Source of the DNA: Rathayibacter sp. VKM Ac-2754
Lineage (GTDB): Bacteria > Actinomycetota > Actinomycetes > Actinomycetales > Microbacteriaceae
Assembly: GCF_009807095.1 (NCBI RefSeq)
Contig: NZ_WUCC01000003.1
Location: forward strand, 1-64,000
Length of the DNA stretch: 64,000 nt
Direction of reading: 5' to 3'
Made by a program: the position numbers and the translations under genes. This document shows positions 54,083 to 64,000 of this stretch, in pieces (position 1 is the stretch's first letter; every line of letters starts with the position of its first letter). The notes beneath the pieces are model-generated. The model was not told the DNA's origin, made no database searches, and worked only from the letters and a program-made list of their open reading frames with translations.

Positions 54083-56635
54083 GTGGCGTCCGACAGTAGG
54101 ACAATCGGTGGCGTGGTCAAGGCGACCGTCGGCTTCCTGGCCATGAGCGTCGTCGCCGGCGTGCTGGTGACCGCGACCGTGACGCCCGCCGTGGCCATCG
54201 CAGGAGTCGCCGCCAACCAGTCGATCGGCATCTTCGACGGCCTCCCCGAGTACCTCGAGGTCGACAAGCTCTCCGAGAAGAGCAACATCTTCGCGACCCG
54301 CTCCGACGGCTCGACCCAGCTGCTCGCCTCCTTCTACGTCGAGAACCGCGTCGAGGTCCCGCTCGACCAGATCTCGCAGTTCGCGAAGGACGCCGCCGTC
54401 TCGGGCGAGGACCCCCGCTTCTACGAGCACGGCGGGGTCGACCTCCCCGGCACGCTCCGCGCGGTCGCGCAGACCTACGTGCTCGGCAACGACGTGCAGG
54501 GCGGATCCTCGATCACCCAGCAGTACGTGAAGAACGTGCTCGTCGAGAAGGCCGTCCGCAACATCACCGACGAGGCCGAGCGCGCCGCCGCGATCGACGA
54601 GGCGACCCGCACCTCTCCCGAGCGCAAGCTCCGCGAGATGAAGCTCGCGATCGGCATCGAGAAGGAGTACACGAAGGACCAGATCCTCCAGGGCTACCTG
54701 AACATCGCGTTCTTCGGCGGTACCACCTACGGTCTCGAGACCGCGTCGAACTACTACTACAACACCACGGCCGCGAACCTCACCGTCGCGCAGGCCGCGA
54801 GCCTCATCGCGATCGTCAACAACCCCGCAGCGCTGCGGATCGATCAGCCCGACGACCCCGAGAACGGCGTCGCGAACGGCTACGCCCGCAACAAGGAGCG
54901 CCGCGACTACATCATCGGCAAGATGCTCGAGGAGGGGAAGATCTCGCAGGCCGACCACGACGCCGCGATCGCGACGCCGGTCGAGCCCCAGATCACGCAG
55001 CCCAGCACCGGCTGCTCCACCGCGGGCAACGCGGGCTACTTCTGCGACTACGTCACCAACGTGCTCAAGAACAACGAGATCTTCGGCGCCGACGAGGACA
55101 CCCGCTGGACGAACTTCCGCCGCGGTGGGCAGGACGTCTACACGACGCTCGACGTCGATCTGCAGGACGCCGCGGTCAACGCCGTCGACTCGCAGGTGCC
55201 GCAGACCTGGAACTTCGACGTCGGAGCCGTCTCGGTCAGCGTCGAGGTCGGCACCGGCCGCGTCCTGGCGATGACCCAGAACAAGAAGTACTCGCAGGAC
55301 CCGGAGGTCCTCGCGGCCGACCCGTCCTACAGCGCCATCAACCTCAGCACCGACAAGGCCTACGGCGGCTCCGCCGGCATCCAGCCCGGATCGACCTACA
55401 AGCTGTTCACTCTCGTCGACTGGCTGAAGGAGGGGCACAGCATCAACGAGTCGGTGAACGGCACGAGGACGACGACCTGGGGCACCTTCACCGACTCCTG
55501 CGAGGCCGGCGGCACCGTGACCAGCCCCTCCCCCGGGACGCGCAACGATGAGGGCGGGAACGGCCAGGTCGGCACTCCGGTGACCTTCACCAAGACCTCG
55601 CTCAACACCGGCTTCGTGGCGATGGCCCGCGAGCTCGACCTCTGCGCGATCCGCGACACCGCGGCGGCGATGGGAGTCGTCCAGGGCAGCGACGGCGAGC
55701 TCGAGCACAACCCGTCGTCGGTGCTCGGCACCAACTACGTCTCTCCGCTCTCGATGGCGGGCGCCTACGCGACGATCGCGTCCGGAGGCATCACCTGCGA
55801 CCCGATCGCGATCGACCGGATCACCGACGCGACGGGCGCCGATCAGCCGGTGCCCCCCGCGAACTGCCGCCAGTCGATCGACCGCAACGTCGCCGCCACC
55901 GCCGCGGTCGCGCTGCAGTCGACCTTCACCTCGGGCGGCACGGCGACCGCGTCGCGCACGCCCGACCGCATCCCGCTGATCGGCAAGACCGGCACGACCG
56001 ACGACGCCGTCGCCACCTGGATGACCGGGGCGAGCACCCGCGTCGCGACGGCCGTGGGCGTCTTCAACATCCAGGGCGACGCCAACCTGCGCAGCCGTCA
56101 GTACTTCTTCGACTCCGGATCCTCCGCCACCGCGCGGCACCGCATCTGGCCCGTCGTGATGGCGGCCGCGAACGCGAAGTACGGCGGAGAGGCGTTCCCG
56201 GAGGCTGATGGGTCGCTCCAGGTCGTCCCCAAGATCGAGATCCCGGATGTGACGGGGCTGGCTCTCGCCGACGCGAAGGCCAAGCTCGCGGCCGCCGGCT
56301 TCAGCGTCGTCGACGGCGGGGCCGAGGCGAGCGACGCCGCGGTCGGAACGGTCACCCGTCAGGACCCGTCCGGCTCCGCGCAGGCGGGCTCCGGCATCAC
56401 CGTCTGGACCAGCAACGGCAACCAGAAGACGGTGCCCGACGTCGTCGGACAGGACCTGGAGGCGGCGAAGGCCGCGTTCGGAGCCGCCGGCTTCGCGAGC
56501 ATCACGCTCTCGTGCACCGAGGATCCGAAGGCGCCGGACACCGGGCAGGTGACGGGCCAGGATCCGGCCGGCGGCTCCTCCGTCGCCCCCGATGCGGCCC
56601 TGAAGGTCGCCGTCTCGGCGAAGAAGTGCCCGTAG
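54083..56635 (+). CDS. Class A penicillin-binding protein with two PASTA domains
   Basis: An 850-residue bifunctional peptidoglycan synthase. A membrane anchor lies at residues 12-45. The transglycosylase has EDPRFYEHGGVD (catalytic Glu109), GGSSITQQYVKN and KLAIGIEKEYTKDQILQGYL. The transpeptidase has STYK (Ser437), SLN (506) and KTG (635). Two PASTA domains (about 715-782 and 783-850) close the protein and probably sense peptidoglycan or lipid II. The GTG follows GAAGGAG (54071-54077). It is the PonA-type synthase of actinobacteria. A giant hairpin lies directly after the gene. Confidence 0.96.
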   Translation: MASDSRTIGGVVKATVGFLAMSVVAGVLVTATVTPAVAIAGVAANQSIGIFDGLPEYLEVDKLSEKSNIFATRSDGSTQLLASFYVENRVEVPLDQISQFAKDAAVSGEDPRFYEHGGVDLPGTLRAVAQTYVLGNDVQGGSSITQQYVKNVLVEKAVRNITDEAERAAAIDEATRTSPERKLREMKLAIGIEKEYTKDQILQGYLNIAFFGGTTYGLETASNYYYNTTAANLTVAQAASLIAIVNNPAALRIDQPDDPENGVANGYARNKERRDYIIGKMLEEGKISQADHDAAIATPVEPQITQPSTGCSTAGNAGYFCDYVTNVLKNNEIFGADEDTRWTNFRRGGQDVYTTLDVDLQDAAVNAVDSQVPQTWNFDVGAVSVSVEVGTGRVLAMTQNKKYSQDPEVLAADPSYSAINLSTDKAYGGSAGIQPGSTYKLFTLVDWLKEGHSINESVNGTRTTTWGTFTDSCEAGGTVTSPSPGTRNDEGGNGQVGTPVTFTKTSLNTGFVAMARELDLCAIRDTAAAMGVVQGSDGELEHNPSSVLGTNYVSPLSMAGAYATIASGGITCDPIAIDRITDATGADQPVPPANCRQSIDRNVAATAAVALQSTFTSGGTATASRTPDRIPLIGKTGTTDDAVATWMTGASTRVATAVGVFNIQGDANLRSRQYFFDSGSSATARHRIWPVVMAAANAKYGGEAFPEADGSLQVVPKIEIPDVTGLALADAKAKLAAAGFSVVDGGAEASDAAVGTVTRQDPSGSAQAGSGITVWTSNGNQKTVPDVVGQDLEAAKAAFGAAGFASITLSCTEDPKAPDTGQVTGQDPAGGSSVAPDAALKVAVSAKKCP

Positions 56636-56639
56636 CCGC

Positions 56640-56722
56640 CACCTCCGGCTCGTGAGACCGCGTTCGGCTCGCAGGATCCTCGGATTGCTGCGAGCCGAAC
56701 GCGTTTCTGGGAGCCGGAGGTG
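56640..56722. terminator. Giant two-tier hairpin between the PBP gene and a small membrane protein gene
   Basis: The outer stem is 12 bp (56640-56651 with 56711-56722, CACCTCCGGCTC), there is a 7x7 internal loop, and the inner stem is 16 bp (56659-56674 with 56688-56703, starting CGCGTTCGGCTCGCAG), with a 13-base apical loop. Both stems are perfect. It begins four bases after the PBP stop. Probably a bidirectional terminator, or a palindromic element. Confidence 0.7.
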
Positions 56723-56749
56723 CTCGCCGGAGCCGTTGCCGCCCCGGGG

Positions 56750-56998
56750 CTACTGCCCGCGCCCGCGGATCGCGCCGACGATCGCCACCGTCGCGAAGTG
56801 CACGAACATCCCGAAGATGCCGAAGCACGCCAGCGCTCCGCTCGCGTCGGCGTAGGGCCGCTGCGCGTCGGTCATCGAGCCCGGGGTGACGACGTCGAGG
56901 GCGAAGAAGCCGATCGCCAGGCCGAAGCAGACCAGGCTCAGCCAGAACAGCGACCGGATCGCCCGACCCACGGGGTCGTAGTAGCGCGGATTCGACAT
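56750..56998 (-). CDS. Small membrane protein, unknown function
   Basis: An 82-residue protein with two predicted membrane helices (LFWLSLVCFGLAIGFFALDVV and ALACFGIFGMFVHFATVAIVGAI) joined by a short polar loop. The N-terminus MSNPRYYDPVGRAIRSL is cytoplasmic. The ATG at 56998 follows GGAGGCCCG. I do not recognise a named family. It is convergent with the PBP gene, with the two-tier hairpin between them. Confidence 0.75.
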   Translation of the reverse strand: MSNPRYYDPVGRAIRSLFWLSLVCFGLAIGFFALDVVTPGSMTDAQRPYADASGALACFGIFGMFVHFATVAIVGAIRGRGQ

Positions 56999-57087
56999 CG
57001 GGCCTCCGGTTCTCGTGCCCTCCGTGTCTATCCGCCCGCGCCCTCCCCCGCAACGCATTGCGCTCGGCCCGTCCGAGTGGACATGAA

Positions 57088-57126
57088 GAAGCCCCGACCC
57101 GCTCTCCAGGAGCAGGCCGGGGCTTC
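57088..57126 (-). terminator. Terminator of the Clp ATPase gene
   Basis: A 17-bp stem with two wobble pairs (57088-57104 with 57110-57126, GAAGCCCCG arm). On the minus strand it is followed by TTCATG, so a partial T-rich tail is present. Confidence 0.75.
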
Positions 57127-57135
57127 CCGAGCAGG

Positions 57136-59673
57136 CTAGGCCGCCAGCGGCAGGCGCGCGGCCGAGGTGACGACCAGCTCGCCGCCGACCGCGTCGACGC
57201 TCACGGCGCCTCCGTCGGTCACGTCGCCGCTCACGAAGAGGTCGGCGATGCGGTCGTCGACCGAGCGCTGCACGAGGCGGCGCAGCGGACGCGCCCCGTA
57301 CTGCGGCTCGTAGCCGTGCTCGGCCAGCCAGTCGATCGCGGCCTCGGTGACCTCGAGCGAGACCTCCCGCGAGGTCAGGCGCGCCCGGGTCGCGTCGAGC
57401 ACGATGCTCACGATCTCGCGCAGCTGCTCGCGGCCGAGGCGGCGGAACAGCACGATCTCGTCGATGCGGTTCAGGAACTCGGGGCGCATGGCCTCGCGGA
57501 GACGTCCCATCACGCGGTCGCGCAGGTCCTTCTCCGAGGCGAAGCCCTCGGCGGAGTCGTCGCTGTGCGCGACGAAGCCGAGCGCTCCCGACCGCGACGC
57601 GAGGAACTCCGACCCCAGGTTCGAGGTCATGATGATGACCGTGTTCCGGAAGTCGACCGTGCGGCCCTGGCCGTCGGTCAGGCGTCCGTCGTCGAGCACC
57701 TGCAGCAGCAGGTTGAAGACGTCGGGGTGCGCCTTCTCGATCTCGTCGAACAGCACGACGGAGTAGGGGTTCCGCCGCACGCGCTCGGTGAGCTGGCCGG
57801 CCTCGTCGAAGCCGACGTATCCGGGAGGGGCGCCGATGAGTCGCGAGACCGTGTGACGCTCGCCGAACTCGCTCATGTCGAAGCGGATCACCGACTGCTC
57901 GTCGGCGAAGAGCGACCCCGCGAGCGTGCGCGCGAGCTCGGTCTTGCCCACGCCCGTCGGACCGAGGAAGAGGAAGGATCCGACCGGACGCGACGCGTCA
58001 CCCAGCCCGGTGCGGCTGCGGCGCACGGCGCGGGCGACCGCGGTGACCGCGTCGTCCTGGCCGATGACGCGCTGGTGCAGCTCGGTCTCGAGGTGCGCGA
58101 GACGGTCGCGCTCCCCCTCCGTCAGCCGCGACACCGGGATGCCGGTGGCCCGGGCGACGACGGCGGCGATCTCGGTCTCGCCGACGATCGCCTCCGGAGC
58201 GACGTGCCCGGTGGCCGCCGCGAGCTCGGCCTGCACCGCGGTGATCTCGTCGCGCAGTCGCGACGCCTCCTCGTAGTGCTCGCCCGAGACGGCGGCGTTC
58301 TTGGCGCCCTCGAGCGTGGCGAGCCTCTCGAGCAGGGCGGCTGTGTCGACTCCCGCACCGAGCTTCAGGCGGAGGCGGGCCCCGGCCTGGTCGATCAGAT
58401 CGATCGCCTTGTCGGGCAGCACCCGATCGGTGAGGTAGCGGGCCGACAGCTCGACGGAGGCGCGGAGGGCCTCGTCGGTGAAGGTCACGCGGTGGTGCTC
58501 CTCGTAGGCGGGGCGGAGGCCGTGCAGGATCGCGACGGCGTCCTCGATGCCGGGCTCGCCGACGCGCACGGGCTGGAAGCGGCGCTCGAGCGCCGGGTCC
58601 TTCTCGATCGTGCGGTACTCCTTCAGCGTGGTCGCGCCGACGAGGTGCAGCTCGCCGCGGGCGAGGCGGGGCTTGAGGATGTTGCCCGCGTCCATACCCC
58701 CGTCACCGGCACCACCGGCGCCGACGACGGTGTGGATCTCGTCGATGAAGACGATCAGCTCGCCCGCGTGGGCGGCGATCTCGTCCATCGTCGTGGTGAG
58801 GCGCTCCTCGAAGTCGCCGCGGTAGCGGGTGCCCGCGAGCATCGCCGGCAGGTCGAGCGAGACGACGCGCTTGTCGCGCAGCTGCTCGGGGACCTCGCCC
58901 GCGACGATCGCGCGCGCCAGGCCCTCGACGATCGCGGTCTTGCCGACGCCGGCCTCACCGACCAGCACCGGGTTGTTCTTGGTGCGGCGGCTGAGGATCT
59001 CGACGGTCTGCTCGATCTCGTCGGCGCGGCCGATCACCGGGTCGAGCCGGCCCTCGCGGGCGAGCTCGGTGAGGTCGGTGCCGAACTTGTCGAGCATCGG
59101 GGTCTCGGAGGCGGCTGCGGCGGGCTCCTCCTGTGCGACGCCCGCCGAGACGGTCTCGCGCATGCCCTGCGTGAGCGCCTCCGCGGTCACACCTGCGCGG
59201 GCCAGGACCTGCCCGGCGGGCGCGTCCTGTCCGAGGACGAGCGCGAAGAAGACGTGCTCGGGTTCGATGTAGGTCGAGCCGCTCGAGCGGGCCACCTGGT
59301 AGGCGTGGAAGAGGGCGCGCTGGGCGCTGTTCGTGATGGTGGCGGCGTTCTGCGAGGCGCCGGCCTCGGACGCCTGCGGGAGACGCGCCTCCGTGGCGGT
59401 CGCGATGGCGCCCGGGTCGACGCCGATGCGCCGGACGGCCTGAGCGACGGCCTCGTCGTCGACGAGGACCCGCAGCACGTGCAGGGCGTCGAGCTCAGTC
59501 TGGCCGCGCTCGAGGGCGAAGCGTCCTGCGGCCTGCAGGATGCTCTGAGTGCGAGCGGTGAGGAAGCGGCTGAGGTCGATCGACCGAGCCGCGCGAGCAC
59601 GCTCGCCGTCGAGGTAGCGGGCGAGGAAGTCGTCGAACGAGCTCGCTCCGGCCTCGTTGAAGTTGTCGGGCAC
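57136..59673 (-). CDS. Clp ATPase, ClpC-like, under a HAIR box
   Basis: An 845-residue HSP100 unfoldase. Two Clp_N repeats (about 40-175) precede AAA+ module 1 (Walker A GEAGVGKT 239-246, DEIH) and module 2 (GPTGVGKT 571-578, DEIEKAHPD). The linker between them is short (about 445-490), as in ClpC, not the long ClpB coiled coil. A LGF loop at 698-700 could dock on ClpP. The GTG follows AGGAGGACTG. An almost perfect HspR-type HAIR box lies 17 bases upstream. Annotating it clpB from the HAIR box alone would be wrong. Confidence 0.93.
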   Translation of the reverse strand: MPDNFNEAGASSFDDFLARYLDGERARAARSIDLSRFLTARTQSILQAAGRFALERGQTELDALHVLRVLVDDEAVAQAVRRIGVDPGAIATATEARLPQASEAGASQNAATITNSAQRALFHAYQVARSSGSTYIEPEHVFFALVLGQDAPAGQVLARAGVTAEALTQGMRETVSAGVAQEEPAAAASETPMLDKFGTDLTELAREGRLDPVIGRADEIEQTVEILSRRTKNNPVLVGEAGVGKTAIVEGLARAIVAGEVPEQLRDKRVVSLDLPAMLAGTRYRGDFEERLTTTMDEIAAHAGELIVFIDEIHTVVGAGGAGDGGMDAGNILKPRLARGELHLVGATTLKEYRTIEKDPALERRFQPVRVGEPGIEDAVAILHGLRPAYEEHHRVTFTDEALRASVELSARYLTDRVLPDKAIDLIDQAGARLRLKLGAGVDTAALLERLATLEGAKNAAVSGEHYEEASRLRDEITAVQAELAAATGHVAPEAIVGETEIAAVVARATGIPVSRLTEGERDRLAHLETELHQRVIGQDDAVTAVARAVRRSRTGLGDASRPVGSFLFLGPTGVGKTELARTLAGSLFADEQSVIRFDMSEFGERHTVSRLIGAPPGYVGFDEAGQLTERVRRNPYSVVLFDEIEKAHPDVFNLLLQVLDDGRLTDGQGRTVDFRNTVIIMTSNLGSEFLASRSGALGFVAHSDDSAEGFASEKDLRDRVMGRLREAMRPEFLNRIDEIVLFRRLGREQLREIVSIVLDATRARLTSREVSLEVTEAAIDWLAEHGYEPQYGARPLRRLVQRSVDDRIADLFVSGDVTDGGAVSVDAVGGELVVTSAARLPLAA

Positions 59674-59689
59674 CAGTCCTCCTGGAAGA

Positions 59690-59710
59690 GTTGAGTCGGT
59701 TACGCTCAAG
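59690..59710. promoter_or_regulatory. HAIR box (HspR operator) before the Clp ATPase gene
   Basis: On the minus strand the site reads CTTGAGC-N7-ACTCAAC; the HspR consensus is CTTGAGT-N7-ACTCAAG. Twelve of 14 arm positions match and the 7-base spacing is exact. HspR is the heat-shock repressor of actinobacteria. Confidence 0.85.
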
Positions 59711-59858
59711 TCCAACGCAGGAGTCGCCGTCCTATTCCCGGAGCGTGCTGAGACCTGCCGGCGAGCCCCACGAGACGCCCCTTCGGTGCGTGTCTACCGG
59801 CGTATCGCCTGCGCGAGTGGCATCTCGCGACGCTCAGCGAGAGTCGTACGCTGTGGGC

Positions 59859-60146
59859 GTGGAGCTGGAGTTCGAGGGGGTCGTCGTCTTCTGGCGGGGG
59901 CCGGCGCCGTGGCACTTCGTCAGCGTGCCGGGCGAGCAGGCGGAGGCGATCGCCTCCGTCGCCGCCCACGTCACCTACGGCTGGGGCATGATCCCCGCGA
60001 CGGTGACTCTCGGCGCGAGCACGTGGACGACGTCGCTCTGGCCGAAGGACGGCGGCTTCCTCGTGCCGCTCAAGACCGCGGTGCGCCGCGCGGAGGACGT
60101 CGAGGTCGACTCCGCGGTGCGCCTGCGGCTCGTCATCGCGACATGA
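59859..60146 (+). CDS. DUF1905 domain protein
   Basis: A 95-residue protein opening MELEFEGVVVFWRGPAPWHFVSVP, with VTYGWGMIPATVTLGASTWTTSLWPKDGGFLVPLK, the DUF1905 pattern of a small beta-rich domain. Function is unknown; the family is sometimes joined to bacteriocin-defence-like domains, absent here. TACGCT (59847-59852) is six bases upstream of the GTG at 59859, so a leaderless start there is preferred to the GTG at 59853. It is convergent with the aldo/keto reductase gene. Confidence 0.85.
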   Translation: MELEFEGVVVFWRGPAPWHFVSVPGEQAEAIASVAAHVTYGWGMIPATVTLGASTWTTSLWPKDGGFLVPLKTAVRRAEDVEVDSAVRLRLVIAT

Positions 60147-60149
60147 AGA

Positions 60150-60183
60150 AGGAGGCACGGACCCTGTCCGGTCCGTGCCTCCT
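60150..60183. terminator. Bidirectional terminator between DUF1905 and aldo/keto reductase genes
   Basis: A perfect 14-bp stem, AGGAGGCACGGACC with GGTCCGTGCCTCCT, 6-base loop, between convergent genes. A GAAGAA flank gives TTCTTC after the stem on the minus strand. Confidence 0.85.
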
Positions 60184-60219
60184 CGTGCGCCGACGCGCTT
60201 CTTCTCCGGGGTGGGAGCT

Positions 60220-61152
60220 CTAGGGGACGATGTGTCCTGCCGCGCGGAACAGCTCGTACCACTCCGGCCGCGTCAGCGGGATGTCGGAGCCGAGGGCTGC
60301 GTCGCTCACGCGCTGGCCGTTCGTCGTGCCGAGCACGACCTGCATGTTCGCCGGGTGGCGGGTGATCCACGCCGTCGCGATCGCGATCGCGGGAACGTCG
60401 TACTGCTTCGCGAGCCGGTCGATGACCGCGTTGAGGTCGGCGAACTCGGGGTTGTCGAGGAAGACGCCGGTGAAGAACCCGCTCTGGAACGGCGACCACG
60501 CCTGCACGGTGATGTCGTTGAGGCGGCAGTAGTCGAGGATGCCCGCGTCGCGCATGACCGACTGGCCCTCGGCGAGCATGTTCGACGCGACGCCCTGGGC
60601 GATGATCGGCGAGTGCGTGATCGACAGCTGCAGCTGGTTGGCGACGATGGGCTGGTTCAGCGACTTCTTGAGCAGCTCGATCTGCAGCGGCGTCTGGTTC
60701 GAGACGCCGAAGTGCTTGACCTTGCCCGCCGCGTGCAGCTCGTCGAAGGCGCGAGCGACCTCGTCGGGCTCCACGAGCGCGTCGGGGCGGTGCAGCAGGA
60801 GCACGTCGATGAAGTCCGTGCGCAGCGCCTTCAGCGAGCCCTCGACCGACTCGATCAGGTGCTCGTACGAGAAGTCGAAGTACGGTCCGTCGCCGACGAT
60901 GCCGGCCTTGGTCTGCAGCACGATCTCGTCGCGCTCGCTCGGTGTGAGCGCGAGGGCCTCGGCGAAGCGCTCCTCGCACTGGTGCAGCGAGTTGCCGTAG
61001 ACGTCCGCGTGATCGAAGAAGTCGATGCCGGAGTCGCGGGCGGTGCGGACGAGGTCGCGGATGGCGTCGTCGGTCATGTCGGGGATGCGCATGACGCCGA
61101 GGACGACGTTCGGGGAGTCGAGGCCGGAGGCGCCGAGGGGGACGTGCTTCAA
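60220..61152 (-). CDS. Aldo/keto reductase
   Basis: This 310-residue NADPH-dependent oxidoreductase has the catalytic Asp and Tyr in FFDHADVYGNS, Lys in LQTKAGI and His in LLLHRPD, plus GVSNQTPLQIELL and VLGTTNGQRV. It resembles the YdhF-type group of AKRs. The start is a TTG at 61152, placed seven bases after GAAGGAG; no ATG or GTG in frame gives a better fit. The substrate is unknown. It is divergent from the GNAT gene with a 228-base gap in which nothing was recognised. Confidence 0.92.
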   Translation of the reverse strand: MKHVPLGASGLDSPNVVLGVMRIPDMTDDAIRDLVRTARDSGIDFFDHADVYGNSLHQCEERFAEALALTPSERDEIVLQTKAGIVGDGPYFDFSYEHLIESVEGSLKALRTDFIDVLLLHRPDALVEPDEVARAFDELHAAGKVKHFGVSNQTPLQIELLKKSLNQPIVANQLQLSITHSPIIAQGVASNMLAEGQSVMRDAGILDYCRLNDITVQAWSPFQSGFFTGVFLDNPEFADLNAVIDRLAKQYDVPAIAIATAWITRHPANMQVVLGTTNGQRVSDAALGSDIPLTRPEWYELFRAAGHIVP

Positions 61153-61380
61153 GGGAGTGCTCCTTCGTTGGATACCTCGTCCACGGTAGGCGCGGCGCCT
61201 GGGTGGCGTCCAACAGTGGCTGCGGGTGCGATTCATCCGGCGGAGTGGTCAATCGGCGCGGTGTCGCGCGCAGTATCGAGGTCGAGCCGCCCTCTCGGCG
61301 TCCTGGAGACCCCGATCCTGCTCCTCACCCTCGGTTGTGCACGCCTTGCCGACGCGAGCGGGCGATGGAAGGCTGCCGCC

Positions 61381-61956
61381 ATGACGATCGAGGTGCGCCC
61401 CGCCATCGACTTCGACGACCTGGCGACGATGAACGGTCCGAAGCGGCCCGACGCGAGCGTGTGCTGGTGCCTCAGCTACCGCCTGCTCTCCTCCACCGAG
61501 AACAACTCGCTGCGGGGTCCGGCCCGCGGCGAGCGGATGCGCGAGCTCGTCGCGCAGGACCCTCCACCCGGCGTCCTCGCCTACGACGGCGACGAGGTGG
61601 CCGGCTGGGCGGCCGTGCACCCGCGCGCCGACACGAGCTACGCGAAGAAGCGGAGGATCCCGCACGTCGACGACCTCGACGTCTGGACCGTCTGGTGCAT
61701 CCGCGTCCGCCCCGGCTTCCGCAGGCGCGGGATCTCGCACGCCCTGCTCGCGGGCGCCGTCGACTTCGCCCACGCCCACGGCGCCCCGGCGATCGAGGGC
61801 TACCCCGTCGACAACCGGGGCGCGAAGGTCGAGCAGACGATGGCGTACGTCGGCACTCGCGCTCTCTTCGAGCGGGCCGGCTTCACGTACGCGGCCGACA
61901 CCACATCGGTGCTGGCCGGCTTCCCCCGCGTCGTGATGCGCCTGCCGCTCGACTGA
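61381..61956 (+). CDS. GNAT family N-acetyltransferase
   Basis: A 191-residue acetyltransferase. The acetyl-CoA motif is in VWCIRVRPGFRRRGISHALLAGAVDFA (R-x-x-G-x-[AS] type), followed by GAPAIEGYPVDNRG and a C-terminal LFERAGFTYAA. The N-terminus has SVCWCLSYRLL, a cysteine pair seen in a subgroup of uncharacterised GNATs. The substrate is not known. A strong terminator follows and separates it from the convergent nrdF gene. Confidence 0.9.
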   Translation: MTIEVRPAIDFDDLATMNGPKRPDASVCWCLSYRLLSSTENNSLRGPARGERMRELVAQDPPPGVLAYDGDEVAGWAAVHPRADTSYAKKRRIPHVDDLDVWTVWCIRVRPGFRRRGISHALLAGAVDFAHAHGAPAIEGYPVDNRGAKVEQTMAYVGTRALFERAGFTYAADTTSVLAGFPRVVMRLPLD

Positions 61957-61971
61957 GCGGTGCGAACGCGG

Positions 61972-62005
61972 AAGGCCCCTCACCCGCTGAGCGGGGAGGG
62001 GCCTT
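61972..62005. terminator. Bidirectional terminator between GNAT and nrdF genes
   Basis: A 10-bp stem, AAGGCCCCTC with GAGGGGCCTT, enclosing an inner CCCGC-tga-GCGGG. CCTTT on the plus strand and the A-rich flank on the other side give weak T-tails both ways. Confidence 0.85.
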
Positions 62006-62022
62006 TCACGGTGACGGCGGGC

Positions 62023-63057
<1,035 letters not shown>

Positions 63058-64000
63058 CTACAGCATGCAGCTGACGCAGCCGTCGACCTCCGTGCCCTCC
63101 AGCGCGAGCTGGCGGAGACGGATGTAGTAGATGGTCTTGATGCCCTTGCGCCAGGCGTAGATCTGCGCGCGGTTGATGTCGCGCGTGGTCGCGGTGTCCT
63201 TGAAGAACAGCGTGAGCGAGAGTCCCTGGTCGACGTGCTGCGTCGCCGCGGCGTAGGTGTCGATGATCTTCTCGTAGCCGATCTCGTACGCGTCCTGGTA
63301 GTACTCCAGGTTGTCGTTCGTCATGAACGGCGCCGGGTAGTAGACGCGGCCGAGCTTGCCCTCCTTGCGGATCTCGATCTTCGACGCGATCGGGTGGATC
63401 GACGACGTCGAGTTGTTGATGTACGAGATCGAGCCGGTCGGCGGGACGGCCTGCAGGTTCTGGTTGTAGATGCCGTGCTCCATGACCGAGGCCTTGAGCG
63501 CGCGCCAGTCGTCCCGGGTGGGGACGGCGATGCCGGCCTCGGCGAAGAGGCGGGCGACGCGCTCGGTCGAGGGTGCCCACTCCTTCTCGGTGTAGGTGTC
63601 GAAGAACTCGCCCGAGGCGTACTTCGAGTCGGCGAAGCCCTCGAAGGTGGTGCCGCGCTCGATCGAGAGGTTGTTGGAGGCGCGCAGAGCGTGGAACAGC
63701 ACCGAGTAGAAGTAGATGTTCGTGAAGTCGATGCCCTCCTCGGATCCGTAGTGGATCCGCTCGCGGGCGAGGTAGCCGTGCAGGTTCATCTGGCCGAGGC
63801 CGATGGCGTGCGACTTGTCGTTGCCGTCCTCGATCGAGCGCACGGAGGTGATGTGCGACTGGTCGGACACCGAGGTGAGGCCGCGGATCGCGGTCTCGAT
63901 GGTGCGGCCGAAGTCGGGCGAGTCCATGGTCAGCGCGATGTTCAGCGAGCCGAGGTTGCACGAGATGTCCTTGCCGATGGTGGCGTAGGACAGGTCCTCG
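63058..64000 (-). CDS. nrdE: Ribonucleoside-diphosphate reductase class Ib, alpha subunit (3' part; runs off the right edge)
   Basis: The catalytic subunit that reduces ribonucleoside diphosphates to deoxy forms for DNA synthesis. Only the last 313 codons are present. The frame is open across the edge: upstream of 63927 it reads [20 protein letters not shown], with the substrate-site cysteine region. Further on are [40 protein letters not shown] and the C-terminal GCVSCML, whose cysteine pair re-reduces the active site. The promoter and any NrdR boxes lie outside the window. Confidence 0.97.
   Translation of the reverse strand, partial: EDLSYATIGKDISCNLGSLNIALTMDSPDFGRTIETAIRGLTSVSDQSHITSVRSIEDGNDKSHAIGLGQMNLHGYLARERIHYGSEEGIDFTNIYFYSVLFHALRASNNLSIERGTTFEGFADSKYASGEFFDTYTEKEWAPSTERVARLFAEAGIAVPTRDDWRALKASVMEHGIYNQNLQAVPPTGSISYINNSTSSIHPIASKIEIRKEGKLGRVYYPAPFMTNDNLEYYQDAYEIGYEKIIDTYAAATQHVDQGLSLTLFFKDTATTRDINRAQIYAWRKGIKTIYYIRLRQLALEGTEVDGCVSCML

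Overview
The window is about 70% GC. Its gene set and codon use (GTG starts, actinobacterial SRP RNA, HspR-type HAIR box, PASTA-containing class A PBP, CUT1 sugar importer without its own ATPase) point to an actinobacterium of the family Microbacteriaceae; the genus cannot be fixed from sequence alone. It looks like ordinary chromosome: no insertion sequence, prophage or CRISPR array was seen.

Layout. 1-8.5 kb: 5' part of dnaX, then a molybdenum-cofactor/one-carbon block (MobA-like protein, DUF6457 protein, glutathione-independent formaldehyde dehydrogenase, MoeA, a FdhF/YdeP-type molybdopterin oxidoreductase and its sulfurtransferase FdhD). 9-12.8 kb: pta-ackA, SRP RNA and tRNA-Ser(GGA). 12.9-25.3 kb: TetR regulator, HerA-like ATPase, saccharopine-dehydrogenase-like protein, a large RecB-type nuclease/helicase, an MTHFR-like protein, a PAP2 phosphatase, a Bcr/CflA exporter and a ROK regulator. 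24-35.5 kb: xylose/alpha-xyloside locus (ROK regulator, GH31 alpha-xylosidase, two permeases, binding protein, LacI regulator, xylA, xylB). 35.7-38.8 kb: glycine betaine/proline importer with a fused permease-binding protein. 39.6-49.2 kb: histidine phosphatase, gamma-carbonic-anhydrase-like protein, LacI regulator, SDR, and a monosaccharide ABC importer (ChvE/MmsA/MmsB type), then an uncharacterised protein and a serine hydrolase. 49.3-53.8 kb: secreted GH43_24-like galactanase, secreted WxL-like protein, phosphopantetheinyl transferase. 54-64 kb: class A PBP with PASTA domains, Clp ATPase under a HAIR box, DUF1905 protein, aldo/keto reductase, GNAT acetyltransferase, nrdF and the 3' part of nrdE.

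How the genes work together. The xyl block can import xylosides, release xylose with the GH31 enzyme and feed it to xylulose-5-phosphate; three copies of a TCGAA-type LacI operator link the binding-protein and xylA promoters to the local LacI regulator. The monosaccharide importer has its own LacI operator placed just after its promoter and lies near a secreted exo-beta-1,3-galactanase-like enzyme, which suggests use of plant arabinogalactan.

The most unusual material is non-coding. A family of short palindromic repeats (at least 14 units or fragments) lies in gaps at gene 3' ends. Two subtypes with compensating stem changes occur, and in four places one of each is joined head-to-head around a conserved 49-50 base spacer, giving an element of about 120 bp built like the REP/BIME elements of enterobacteria. 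There are also several very long nested hairpins, one perfect 16-bp palindrome inside a coding sequence, and a recurring TANNNT-N6/7-start-codon layout that implies many leaderless transcripts.
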